A DNA stretch of 64,000 bases from Kingdonia uniflora (lineage: Eukaryota; Streptophyta; Magnoliopsida; Ranunculales; Circaeasteraceae): contig JACGCM010001655.1 in assembly GCA_014058105.1 (NCBI GenBank), positions 1,550,001-1,614,000 of the forward strand. The letters are read 5' to 3'. Below, piece after piece: positions 21,690 to 30,971 of the stretch; within the stretch, counting starts at the first letter, position 1, and each line of letters opens with the position of its first letter. The position numbers and the translations under genes are program-made. Under the pieces are notes generated by a model, which did not search any database, was not told the origin of the DNA, and was given only the letters and a program-made list of their open reading frames with translations.

Positions 21690-22085
21690 TGACATTCAAT
21701 TATGTACCTCTATTCACGAGGATCCTTTTTGGGGTTGCCAATGGATTTATTCCAGACTGACAGGCTTCAAGTCCAAAATGAGTCTGAATTCCATCTAAGA
21801 AAGACTTCGAGTAGTTATTCATAGTTATGATGAAGGACAGAATCACCTGATTCACCTCCAATTCTCTTGCTCTTAGAGATGCTTTATTCACCATTATTGA
21901 TGTTCCTTGATGTGAATCAAGTCTGTACAAAGCAGGAATTAGGGATTAGAAATGAAGCAAAAAATATTCTTTGTTTCCTACCTTGAAAATCAAGTTCGTA
22001 ACAAAGCACTGAATTAGTATTTAGATTGCATACCTTTACTTCAATTACATAACGTCGTAATGGCTGTTGGATCATCCGCTGACTT
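21690..22085 (-). pseudogene. Unidentified captured exons (CACTA cargo)
   Basis: On the minus strand, KDSSSQRMIQQPLRRYVIEV ends at a GTATGC donor near 22030. An acceptor TACAG near 21930 opens LDSHQGTSIMVNKASLRARE and a further open stretch to about 21700. The splice-like ends suggest two adjacent exons of one gene, but I do not recognise the protein. They could also be chance frames. Confidence 0.35.
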
Positions 22086-22271
22086 GAACTATCCTTAATG
22101 CTTAGCGTTTTATGAAAAATAACATAATAAGGTTAGTGATAAATAAAATTTAAAACGAAGGACTAATAAATGATTCTCTGTTTCGTATTTGACAAAAATG
22201 ACAAAAATTTCCATGGGATAGTGCTCGAAACTATCCAAAGAAAGACGAGGGATAGAAAGGGAGAACTATAC

Positions 22272-22573
22272 CTGGATCGGTTGTGAATTAGTGTCATGGA
22301 GTTCACGGCAAGACTCTCTTGCCTGCCACATCGCTTGGGTTCATTTACTCGGCCTATAATCACCCCATTAATAGCAACACAAACAATTAGTATCATGAAT
22401 ATAAACTAAAATATATCAAAATACAAACAAATGAAGCAAGTTACCTCTATCGACATTAATGGGCTCAGAAAAGTAACCACGTACGAGGCAATGAATTACA
22501 GCTTCTCTGATTTTAGGTATAAGCAAACTACAACGAATGATCATTCCTTTCACGGATACCATCTTTTCGATAT
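22272..22573 (-). pseudogene. MCM4: MCM4 fragment, zinc-finger/OB region (two exons)
   Basis: Minus-strand exon 22573-22445 encodes DIEKMVSVKGMIIRCSLLIP and EAVIHCLVRGYFSEPINVDRG. After a GT-AG intron, exon 22353-22272 encodes GRVNEPKRCGRQESLAVNSM followed by TLIHNRSR. This is the N-terminal OB/zinc-finger part of MCM4. One or more zinc ligands are altered (CLVRGY where CxxC is expected). It lies upstream, in MCM4 order, of the AAA+ piece at 17168-17526 on the same strand, so both may come from one captured locus. Confidence 0.85.
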
Positions 22574-22798
22574 CTGATAAGACCATCTATCAATTGGCCC
22601 TATTACATCACACCATATTTCGATACTCTAAATTCTAAAGCCATATTCTCAACTAAAAATAAATATATGACGAAAGAACTTTATCATGCTTACCAACAAA
22701 GTGAAATCATGGATCTTCATCATGCTTCAAGAGACAATTTTAAATTCATCTATAACGACCCAGTGATATTCATGTTGTTCTCCTCGTCTAATTGTTAC

Positions 22799-23138
22799 AT
22801 TTAACAATTAGAGTGTCCATAGCAGACTGACTAGGAGATTATACTGTGCATGTGTTAATCATCCATAGGTCGGCCTCCTCAAGATTATCACTCAATGCAT
22901 ATCCAAATGCTAAAAGTTGACCAGCCATGTATTCACTATTGCTCTGACTGTGAGAGCATCCAAAGGTCTTCATGTAAATGCTTTGAGTTCGAGGGATATC
23001 AGATGAGGGAGTAGTGATGAGGTGGTTGTCTCGCTTGAGGTTCTTCTTGTTTTTAAGTTATTTAGGGTTTAGTCTGATTGACATTAGAGGTAATCGAACC
23101 CCTTGTAGAGCTCCCCCACCTACTAACATGTCCTCTAT
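22799..23138 (-). pseudogene. CDKAL1-type tRNA methylthiotransferase, first-exon fragment
   Basis: A minus-strand stretch of 340 bp reads IEDMLVGGGALQGVRLPLMS, then DIPRTQSIYMKTFGCSHSQS and AFGYALSDNLEEADLWMINT-CTV. These match the N-terminus of the radical-SAM enzyme that converts t6A to ms2t6A in tRNA (CDKAL1/MtaB class): conserved TFGC-H-QSDSEYMAGQL and NTCTV of the UPF0004 domain. Stops interrupt it. It ends at a GTAAC donor. The radical-SAM CxxxCxxC domain is not present. Confidence 0.85.
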
Positions 23139-23269
23139 CTAAAACCAACTTAAGTGACTGAAGACGAGGAAATAAAAAGATACAAATTTGTCAAACTAGG
23201 ACATACTACTTCCATTCAATTCATATGAGCTTGAGAAAATAATTATACTCCATAGAAATCGAGTCTTAC

Positions 23270-23381
23270 CCAAACGTATCTTGGTGAAGCCGATCTGCTC
23301 CCATGAGAGCAATTCTCGTATGCAGTCAAAAAAGCCACTCTAGGCTACCAAATGAAGTGGGGTGGGGTGCTCCCTGAGAAA
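23270..23381 (-). pseudogene. Ankyrin-repeat exon fragment (XBAT-like)
   Basis: A 112-bp minus-strand exon with acceptor TTACAG and donor GTAAGA encodes HPTPLHLVA (then a stop) followed by SGFFDCIRELLSWEQ. TPLHLAA...GHxDCIRELL is an ankyrin repeat, close to that of plant XBAT-type RING-ankyrin ubiquitin ligases. The identity is inferred from one repeat only. Confidence 0.6.
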
Positions 23382-24589
23382 CTGTAACTAGAACTTATAT
23401 TAATAAGAAGATCACGAACAACCATTGAATCATATAATAATTAATATGGTATCTTATTCAAGCTTTTTTGCATTCGAATACACTGCCAATCCAAAAATTT
23501 GCATTCAAACCCCAACTGCCTGACCGATCCACAATTCATTGGGACACGATCATAACACCCTAAGAAATGTCAACATTGACAAAACCCTCAAACAATTCAC
23601 ACTAGGAATAAATCCAAATTCTAAGCTACCCACATTCAATGAAGATAAAGGAAAGCATTTTACTCTATCCTAACTAATCGATAAAAACAACAATCCAACA
23701 CACAATGCAACAAACCAACAAACCTTACCGGCATAACTCAAACCCCCAACATTCCGATTACTCCCACCCTCCGCGACAAACCTCGTCGCCACATTCCCAA
23801 CATATCTCTGACAATATCGTCGCCGCAGTACCACAGCGCTGAATTGCCAGAAACTGTAATAAAAACACAGTTGTCAAAAAATGGACTTAATCACCAAAAG
23901 TCGATGCTGGGGTTTACTAATTATACCTAATGAGAAGAGGGGTTGTCTCAAAATCTTATCTTTTGAACTAGTAGAATAGAAGGATGAGATGAGAGAGAAA
24001 GAGAAAGTTAGAAGAAATGAGGAGAACAGGTTTGCCTCTAAGCAATAACAAAATATCACAAATTTAGGGTAAATTACTGAACATAATTCGATCCAATTAG
24101 CGGGAAAAATATTAGGGTTTGCTTCATTACTTGCAATTATGATTCCCCAATAGGAGAATTTTAGGAGACCTCAAGTTCTTAAAACTCAAAGATTGTGGGA
24201 GATGGGGATTAAAGGGAGTTAAGATTAAGTGATGGGGAATTACCAGGTATGCAGAAGAATAAAGTTTCATCGTTTTTGTTGGCTGAGTTTTTGAGAGTAG
24301 AGAAATCGATCTACTTGGGGACATTGATGTGCTCGTCGATGTCGTCTTCGATGTTTGCCGGCTCCATTTTACAAACCAAAGAGAGAGGTAAGGAATTTTA
24401 ATGAGAAAATTATAACCATAGATTTGGGAGAAGAGATTTCACTTCACCGGTTGAAGATTTCTGAGCAAATTAGGGTTCTCAGAGACAGAGAGAGAAAATA
24501 AAGGATTTTTTTAAGAGTTTTAAAAACACTTTTCCATCATGAAAATACAAGTTATTTGAAATTAATTAATGTCAATTGAAGCAAAAATG
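23382..24589 (-). other. CACTA cargo: unassigned intron/exon-like sequence
   Basis: A 125-bp stretch at 23729-23853 has an acceptor (ATTACAG) and a donor (GTAAGG) on the minus strand, but its translation is not recognised. At 24370 a minus-strand ATG opens MEPANIEDDIDEHINVPK before a stop, which could be the first codons of a captured gene. The rest is AT-rich and unidentified. All splice-like signals here are on the minus strand, as in the neighbouring captured genes. Confidence 0.35.
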
Positions 24590-24802
24590 ACATAAATACC
24601 ATCACATATATTTTCACGTCACTAGCAAAAGTGACGTTAAAGGGATATTAGGCAGAAATGAAGTCACTATTTGGGAAATGACGTTGTAACCTGCCCAAAT
24701 ACGTCAACTGACAGGGAGGAAATAAAATATTGTACTTATTATGTCATTTTTCATAGAAATGACGTTATTTAAGTGACGTAAAAGCCTATATTTGTTGTAG
24801 TA
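24590..24802. repeat. CACTA right terminal and subterminal repeats
   Basis: Motifs AAATGACGTT, GTGACGT and ACGTCA recur, ending in the inverted TIR (24774-24802). It mirrors the left end, as expected for a CACTA transposon. The last base of the element is A or absent where G is expected. Confidence 0.8.
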
Positions 24803-24829
24803 TAAGGTTCATGCATTAGGGTTCGAGCT

Positions 24830-25350
24830 AGAACCTTGTAGAGCTTCGAGGTCATCCCTGAGTATTAGTCTCGTCGAAGGATGGACATGATACTTAGGTT
24901 ACAGCAAGAATTTTACTGGGCTTCGAAGGTCTCCCCTGGGTCTGTCCGCGGGATTGAGCCGAAGCGAAGCATTATGTGTTTGCCTTTAATACATTCCCAA
25001 GGGCCCGGTCATTCGACCAGTTATTCCCCTCGAGTTTGCTTGAATTTTGGAGACTTGGAAAAACTTCGGGGTCGCCCCCAAGTATCAGTCTGGTCGAAGG
25101 CTTGACTTGATACTTAGGTTATACTAAGAAATTCACTAGATTTCGAAGGTCGCCCCCGGGTCTGTCGGCAGGATTGAGCCTAAGCGAAGCATTATGTCTT
25201 CGCCCCCAATGCATTCCCGAGAGTCCGGTCTGTTGACCATTCATGCTCCTTAAGTTTTCTTGAATTGGAGACTTAGAAAACTTTGAGGTCTCCCCAAGTG
25301 TCAGTCTGGTCGAAGGCTTGTCATGACACTTAGGTTAGACCAAGAAATTC
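24830..25350 (-). repeat. Tandem repeats of element E2, unit about 219 bp
   Basis: About two units, opposite in orientation to those of H. Landmarks are GTCTGTCSGCRGGATTGAGCC, GCGAAGCATTATGT and CCCCTCGAGTTTGCTTG; the last recurs about 220 bp apart (25026 and 25246). It sits between asORF2 (interrupted by the CACTA) and integrase, the same place as in H, E3 and E4. Confidence 0.85.
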
Positions 25351-26640
25351 ATGGGAAGATAAAACATGAAGGTCAAAGGATAAAAAATATGTCCATTGAT
25401 TATACTATATTTACATCAGTTGAACTAGGTGGTGGCCGCGGTCTGTTATATGAGACTAACAACACAGTATTCTAAGGATTGGGTAGGGGCTCCTCTGCTT
25501 CTGTCATCAGATAATAAAAACCTTCATCGATTTTTCCATACACGACATAAGGTCCTTCCCAGGATTCGGCTAGCTTACTCGCATTTCGAGGCATCGAAGA
25601 GGGTGTGACTCGCAGAAGTACAAAATCTCCAATATTAAAACTATGTGGTCGAACTCTTTTGTTGTATGACTTCTGGAGAGAGAGATGGTAACGGCCGAGG
25701 TTTGCTATAACTTGGTCTCTGGTTTTATCGATCCATAACATATTACATTCGAGTTCGAACTCGTTATCTTCGTCATGGAGGTTGGGGTCACGTTTTGGCA
25801 CTTCAAATTGAGTAGAGAACACTGGTTTGGTACCATAGGCTAGGAGGAAAGGTGTGCAGCCCATCGCCTTTCATGGTATTGTTTAATAGGCCCAGAGTAT
25901 ATGATGTAGTTCTTTAACCCAATATCCTTTCTTCTCATCCATATTCTTCTTAAGACCGTCGACTATGGTTTTATTGATTTCTTCGACCTGACCATTCCCC
26001 TGGGGGTGTTGATAGGGAGAGGATGATGTTGTACTTCTTAAGGAAATTACGTACCTTGTTCCCAATAAATTATGGATAATTGTCACATCGTATCATGTGA
26101 GAGCAACCAAAGCATGTAATGATATTCTCCCATAAAAACTTGATGACTTCTTCTTCTCTGGTTTGACACAAATGCACGACTTCAACCCATTTAGTAAAGT
26201 AATCTGCAATGGAGGTCATTGGCTTCAACCCACTTTTCGAGCATATTTTATTAACTTCTTGATACTTTGGGAAAAAGACCCACGAGATCGATGGCCCACT
26301 GCTTGAATGACCAAGAGACTTGGCTGTAATGGAGGTCTTGTGAAGGGCTACGGATGTCATTGGTGTGACGTTGGCATTTTTCACAATGTTTGGCATATTC
26401 TTCAGCTTGTTTCTTCATATTAGGCCAGAATAAACCTTGGGATACGGCTCGAAGGGCTATAGATCGACCGGCAGTATGAGCACCACAGGTACCTTCGTTG
26501 AGTTTGGCAAGAATGGTAGTTGCTTCATTTTGAGGGATGCGTCGGAGGTGGATGCCGTTTGAGGATTTGCGACGCAACTCTCTTTTGAGGATGGTGTATC
26601 TGCGGCAATTTTCCAGTAATGACTGTTTAGCTTTGGGATC
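25351..26640 (-). pseudogene. Integrase of element E2
   Basis: Minus strand, several frames. The zinc finger is at 26577-26380 (AEEYAKHCEKCQRHTND with the upstream His pair). The core has ADYFTKWVEVVHL (first Asp), MIRCDNYP (second Asp) and HPQGNGQVEEINKTIVDGLK (Glu region). The C-terminus is at 25864-25472, including FLLAYGTKPVFSTQFEVP, IGDFVLLRVTP and LAESWEGPYVVYGKIDEGFY (the GPY/F module). Frameshifts separate the pieces, so it is inactive. The GPY/F module is typical of Ty3/gypsy integrases. Confidence 0.9.
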
Positions 26641-27480
26641 ATCTGGGAGGGTTGAACTGTTAAATTAAACAAGAAATGGTGTCTTCAAGTCATTTGGATC
26701 GAGACTCTCGCCCCCAGTATTGATGGCATTGACTTTTATCTGGTTGATACATAGGCGTTTGAGTACTTCGATATTGAGTATTTGAGATTTTGACTGGCCT
26801 AACATTGCTGCTATGTAAGCGAGGGAATCGGCATGTCTATTTTCACCTCGATGGAAATGAGTAACAGAAGATTTTTCAGGAAAACAATCCTTGCGCTGGC
26901 GGATGAGAGTAACATACTCAGCCATGCGACCGTTGGCCTGATTTTTACTGTTGTACTACCTCTGAACAAGTTGAGAATCTACGAATATTGCAAGTTTGGG
27001 AACTCGAAGTTCGAGTGCAAGATCAAGGCTGTGTATCAAGGATTCATACCCAGCCTCCTTATTAGAGTATTCAAAGTTTAACTTGACGGCCTTTTTAATT
27101 TTGTCATTGGTGGGGGTGACCAGAACAACACCGATCCCCAAACCGTTAGGTCCGGTGAATCTATATGTAAAGAGATGCCAACCTGTGTTAGGGTTCTAAG
27201 GGTCATTCTGTTCGGGTTGGTCTTCTGGTAGATCATCTTCGTGTTCTTCCCAGTGGATGTCTTCAACCGGGAAGTCGGTAAGGAAATCTGTAACTGCTTT
27301 ACCTTTTTGAGATATCTGCTTCCCAAATGTGATGTTGTGTTTACCAAGATAAACAAACCACTATTGTACCCGTCTCGATTTTCCCTTCTTACTGAGTATC
27401 TCTAGAAGGAGATAACTGATGATAACTCACATAGAATGAGCTTGAAAGTATGGTTTGGGCTTTCGAGCAGTGTAAACGAG
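26641..27480 (-). pseudogene. Dual RNase H region of element E2
   Basis: The archaeal-type RNase H (aRNH) lies at 27141-26665. It shows GIGVVLVTPTNDKIKKAVKL, YESLIHSLDLALELRVP and AIFVDSQLVQR, then RGENRHADSLAYIAAML. Upstream, 27480-27190 is the classical RNase H/connection end (ISQKGKAVTDFLTDFPVEDI-type sequence). A second, aRNH domain is the mark of the Tat lineage among plant gypsy elements. Stops are present around 26950 and 27170. Confidence 0.8.
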
Positions 27481-28730
27481 GGTGAGGAACAATCGCTTGA
27501 GCTTTTTATATCGAGTTTCTGCAAGTGTCAGAGTTTTGCTGATAAAGTACACGGGTTTCTCGATGTTGGATTCGAGTCGAATAAGACCGAACTAATAGAA
27601 GTGTTAGTAAGTACGAGGTATAAAGAAAGCATTTTACCTTCGACAGGGATACTGATGATGGGTGGTTGACCAAGGTATGCTTTAAGTTCGAAAAGGCCTG
27701 TTCGCAACCAGGTATCCAATTGATTTTGGGGTTAGTTCTCTTTATGGCCTTGTGGATGCCTTGGTCGCGTAAGAGGGATAAAAGCTAGGCACAACGGTCA
27801 GAGAATTTGGATATAAAATGGTTAAGGGCAGCTATCCTACAGGCAACCTTTTGGGCATCGTTTTTTGTTCGAGGTGAAGGCATATAGATGAGGGCTTGGA
27901 TATGAGTGGGGTCGATCTCAATACCCCGTTTGCTGATGAGGTGGCCTAAAAACTTGCTGGATGAAATACAAAATTAGCATTTGTCTGGGTTTAACTTCAT
28001 GTTATGTGTTCAAAGTATCGAGAAGACTTCGGTTAGATCCTAGATATGGGTTTGTTTTTAGAGACTTTTGCATAACATGTCGTCGATATAGACTTTAACC
28101 GACTTGCTAAGCAAAGGTTTAAACATGGTGGTAATAAGGCGCTGGTAAGTAGCACCCACATTCTTAAGGTCGAAGGGTATGACATTAAAGCAGTAAAGAC
28201 CTTGTTCAGTAATAAACGAAGTTTTAAGTTGGTCATCGGGGAGGAGGGTTACCGAATTGTAACCCGAAGCCGCGTCTATCATCGATAGTCACTCATGGCG
28301 ACTAGCTTTGGCATCCTGGAGTACTGAAATGATCGGGAGGGGAAAACTATCCTTCAGTGTGTATTTGTTGAGGTCGGTGAAGTCAATGCAGATTCTGATC
28401 TTACCATTATTCATAGGGATAGCAACAATATTGGAGATCCAGTCAGCGTACTTGACTTCTCTGATGAAACCTGTGGCTAGGAGATTGTCAACTTCGAGGT
28501 TTACAGCTTTGCGAAGCCATGGGGGCAGCGTACGTTTCTTCTTCTTTACTGCTGTGGAGAGAGGGATGAGGTTGAGTCGATGACATGCTAAAGTAGGGTC
28601 AACACTGGGCATCTCATGGAATGTCCAGGTGAAGACGTCTTTATTTATTTGAAGGAAGTCGGCGAGTTCAAGGCTTTCAGCCTCATCTAGAAAAGTACCA
28701 ATGAACGTCCCTCGACCAGGAACAGTTGAT
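27481..28730 (-). pseudogene. Reverse transcriptase of element E2, cut by a junction
   Basis: Minus strand: GRGTFIGTFLDEAESLELAD (linker), LRKAVNLEVDNLLATGFIRE, KIRICIDFTDLNKYTLKDSF, then MIDAASGYNSVTLLPDDQLK and VYIDDMLCKSL with an intact YIDD box. The thumb lies at about 28030-27850. The open frame from 28822 is a chimera: its first ~30 codons come from inverted element H and the rest from E2, joined near 28730. Several stops occur downstream of YIDD. Confidence 0.9.
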
Positions 28731-29508
28731 CTCTCTCTCACCTCTTTAAATACCACCTCCCAAAAATAAACTGCCTCAGTTTCCCCACTCACCATCATTA
28801 CCACTCCCCCACTCCCCCTCATTTTATGGTTAAGGCGTGTATTGACAATACTACCCTCATCTACTCCTACGTGCGTATCACACGTCCGGATTTATTAATT
28901 TTTATAACCTTTTGAACCTTCTGGCACCCTGCCCGACGCTTTCAACTCAAACCTACGTGTCACTGCCAATTTTTCCTGTAATCTGACGAAACATCATGAT
29001 GACCTGCATAGAACTCTGCCCCAAAAATAGTACCCTTCTAACAAGACAGGTCTCACAGTAGAAGCTATGACGAATGTCAGGCCTCACAGTCGAAGCATCT
29101 ATGCCTTCGAAAATAGACATTTACAAGCCTTTTTCCTAAATTCATTTGTACACCATCGTTTACATCTTACTTCAAACCACTGCCCATATAAATCAAGTAC
29201 TCGAACCTTTGCTTAGTATTTTTCAAATTATATTATTTAACTTAATTTTCTTGCTATTCTTAATCGCGTTTGTTAGTTACGATCGACGCTTGACATTCTA
29301 TACTACACCTACAGTCTATTCGTCTACAATATTGGTAAGAAATACAGTACTTTACTTTAATTAACTACTGTTTCATTGCAAATACTCGACCATACAAAGG
29401 GAGAATTTAAAACCTAATAAGAAGGGTATAAAGATAGAAGAACAAACAACATAACACAAGATTACAGTAATAAACTACCACCACCGCCATGATTTCTCCA
29501 AGAACCCC

Positions 29509-29799
29509 CTATTTGTAGACGGGGCAATTCTTATAGAACCCTGCCTCCTTATCCTCAACCTGGTCCTCTGCGTCCACCAGATCTTCAGCCAGGCTCTTTA
29601 GGAAAAAGAACTGATTGATGGCAAGCGGGTTCATCCATTGCAACACCCTCTACCAATGAGCATACGACATCTTAGAGATTGGTTCTTCTGGCTCTAGTTT
29701 GACCAAGTCTGGTATACCCCAGTCTAACCCATTGTCCCAAAAGAATGCCTCTTTCAGCTCATACGTCTTCTCTAGTATACGACGCTCTCTGGCTTCCAT
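29509..29799 (-). pseudogene. asORF1 of element H
   Basis: The ATG at 29799 opens MEARERRILEKTYELKEAFF, followed by IPDLVKLEPEEPISKMSYAH-W, one in-frame TAG, then QWMNPLAINQFFFLKSLAED and an acidic tail, ending in TAG at 29509. Only one nonsense codon breaks about 96 residues. The TATA box TATAAATA on the minus strand at about 29892-29900 is about 95 bp upstream. It is closest to the E2 copy at 12531-12821. Confidence 0.65.
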
Positions 29800-30079
29800 T
29801 CTCCTCTGGTACCTAGTATCAAGTGTGGTGTTTATGGTTTGATTACTCAGAGAAGAAGATGAAGATACTTTGCAACACTCCTAACACCCCTTATTTATAC
29901 TTGAATGCGGATGCATTTATCCCATTTTAATCACCACCCGTATTAATCACCATCCTTAATTACTCTCCTCGGAATTACAACAATCACTCAGTCAAACTTT
30001 CTAACTTCCTAAGCCCAACCATTTTCTTAGTACGCGCTCTCTATACCAATTTTTGAGGCTCCTGCTGAGAGAGGGCAAA

Positions 30080-30858
30080 TGTAGTAGCCTACTCGCAGCC
30101 TTCTAGCTCCAATCGATCACTCAAAGGCTACATCAAAGCCTACCTAGAGATTTGAAGCCCAGTAAGAAGATAGCTGTGTCCACGAAGCCTTCCGAGGCTA
30201 ATCAAATACTCGAGGGAACCATCAAAGCCAACTACTATAGTTGAAAATAGATGAGCAACACATGAACTCCGCATTGGTACCATAAATACTTTGACCATGG
30301 TCATACATGGTCGAAGGCGGACACGTCAGATAGCCAAATTACCAGACATAACAAAGAAATAAGCCGCTCGACAACTGCAGTGCCAAATCCAACAACTACA
30401 GTATCAGGTTCAACAACTGCAGTGTCAGAACCAACAACTACATTGTCAGAACCGACAGCTACAGTGTCAGAACAGACTTCGGATACAAGTCAGTTGTCCC
30501 TAGAGGATATGCATGTAACTTGACGCCCCATGATGACTCAGCCCTTTCTATATTCTATAAATTGAAGAGAAGAGGCACTAGGAAGGGGTTATAAAACTCT
30601 TTCGCCAAGACTTAGCAGATTACCTTCGAATACCTAGCAACTACCCACAGTTCGAACCTTCGATTACTTTCGATATATATAATAATTCTCTTAAAAATCC
30701 TCTCTAGAGGTTATGGAACATCCCATTCTTGGACTCTACGCAAGTTTGTTAGTATATTAGTGTCGTTTACTATTATATTAGATCCTTGCAAACCCCTATA
30801 CGAGGATAATCCAGCGGTGTAAGAGGTAGTTTCCCCTCTGCAAAACTTGGCCCCTATA
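30080..30858 (+). repeat. 3' LTR of element H (779 bp)
   Basis: It begins TGTAGTAGCCTACTCGCAGCC and ends CTTGGCCCCTATA. A TATA box (TTCTATAAATTG) near 30556 points right, confirming plus orientation. The U3 holds about five 21-bp units (AACTACAGTGTCAGAACCAAC) at 30365-30480 and the shared palindrome at 30290-30316. It is the inverted homologue of 11495-12252. Confidence 0.9.
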
Positions 30859-30971
30859 GGGGAAACGTTGTAGAACATGCCGGTAGGTTGCTTAAAGGTT
30901 GTACTGTATCATCTGGGGAAGAACATTTCTTTTTGTTGCCTGACATATAAAAGGAGAAATCGGATAGGGGA

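Larger units (their letters stand above)
16416..24802. mobile_element. Non-autonomous CACTA (En/Spm) transposon carrying gene fragments
   Basis: The left end CACTACAACAAATACAGGC and the inverted right end (complement of 24774-24802, ACTACAACAAATATAGGC) match for about 28 bp with one mismatch. Subterminal regions are dense in TGACGT/ACGTCA motifs, typical of CACTA. The empty site is seen in H (GAGAAGTATAAAATTC, complement of 6390-6410). Left flank is GTA; the right flank reads ATAAGG with no clean 3-bp duplication, which a small loss at the right edge would explain. No TNP2 or TNPA protein is visible. The cargo is pieces of at least five genes. Confidence 0.9.
11495..28730 (-). mobile_element. 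Element E2: Tat-lineage Ty3/gypsy retrotransposon, 5' end deleted
   Basis: Left to right: 3' LTR (11495-12252), antisense genes asORF1 and asORF2 on the + strand, a CACTA insertion (16416-24802), tandem repeats, then integrase, second RNase H, RNase H and RT on the minus strand. It stops abruptly in the sequence just before the RT domain, near 28730, where inverted element-H sequence begins. Gag, protease, primer site and 5' LTR are missing. H lacks about 60 bp at the same place, so one deletion after insertion explains both losses. No target duplication can therefore be read. Confidence 0.85.
28731..30858 (+). mobile_element. Element H, right segment with 3' LTR
   Basis: Inverted relative to E2 11495-13640: asORF2 leader/promoter side, spacer, asORF1 on the minus strand, polypurine tract GAGAGAGGGCAAA (30067-30079), then LTR. 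The TTTAAATACC box near 28752 is the complement of the asORF2 TATA-like box. It completes element H begun at 5781-11494. The stretch 28800-29500 holds no supported gene; the frame at 29146-29364 is not conserved. Confidence 0.85.

Noticed and set aside
29146..29364. Hydrophobic 72-codon frame that looks like a membrane protein
   Set aside because: AT-rich non-coding H spacer; the E2 counterpart does not keep it.
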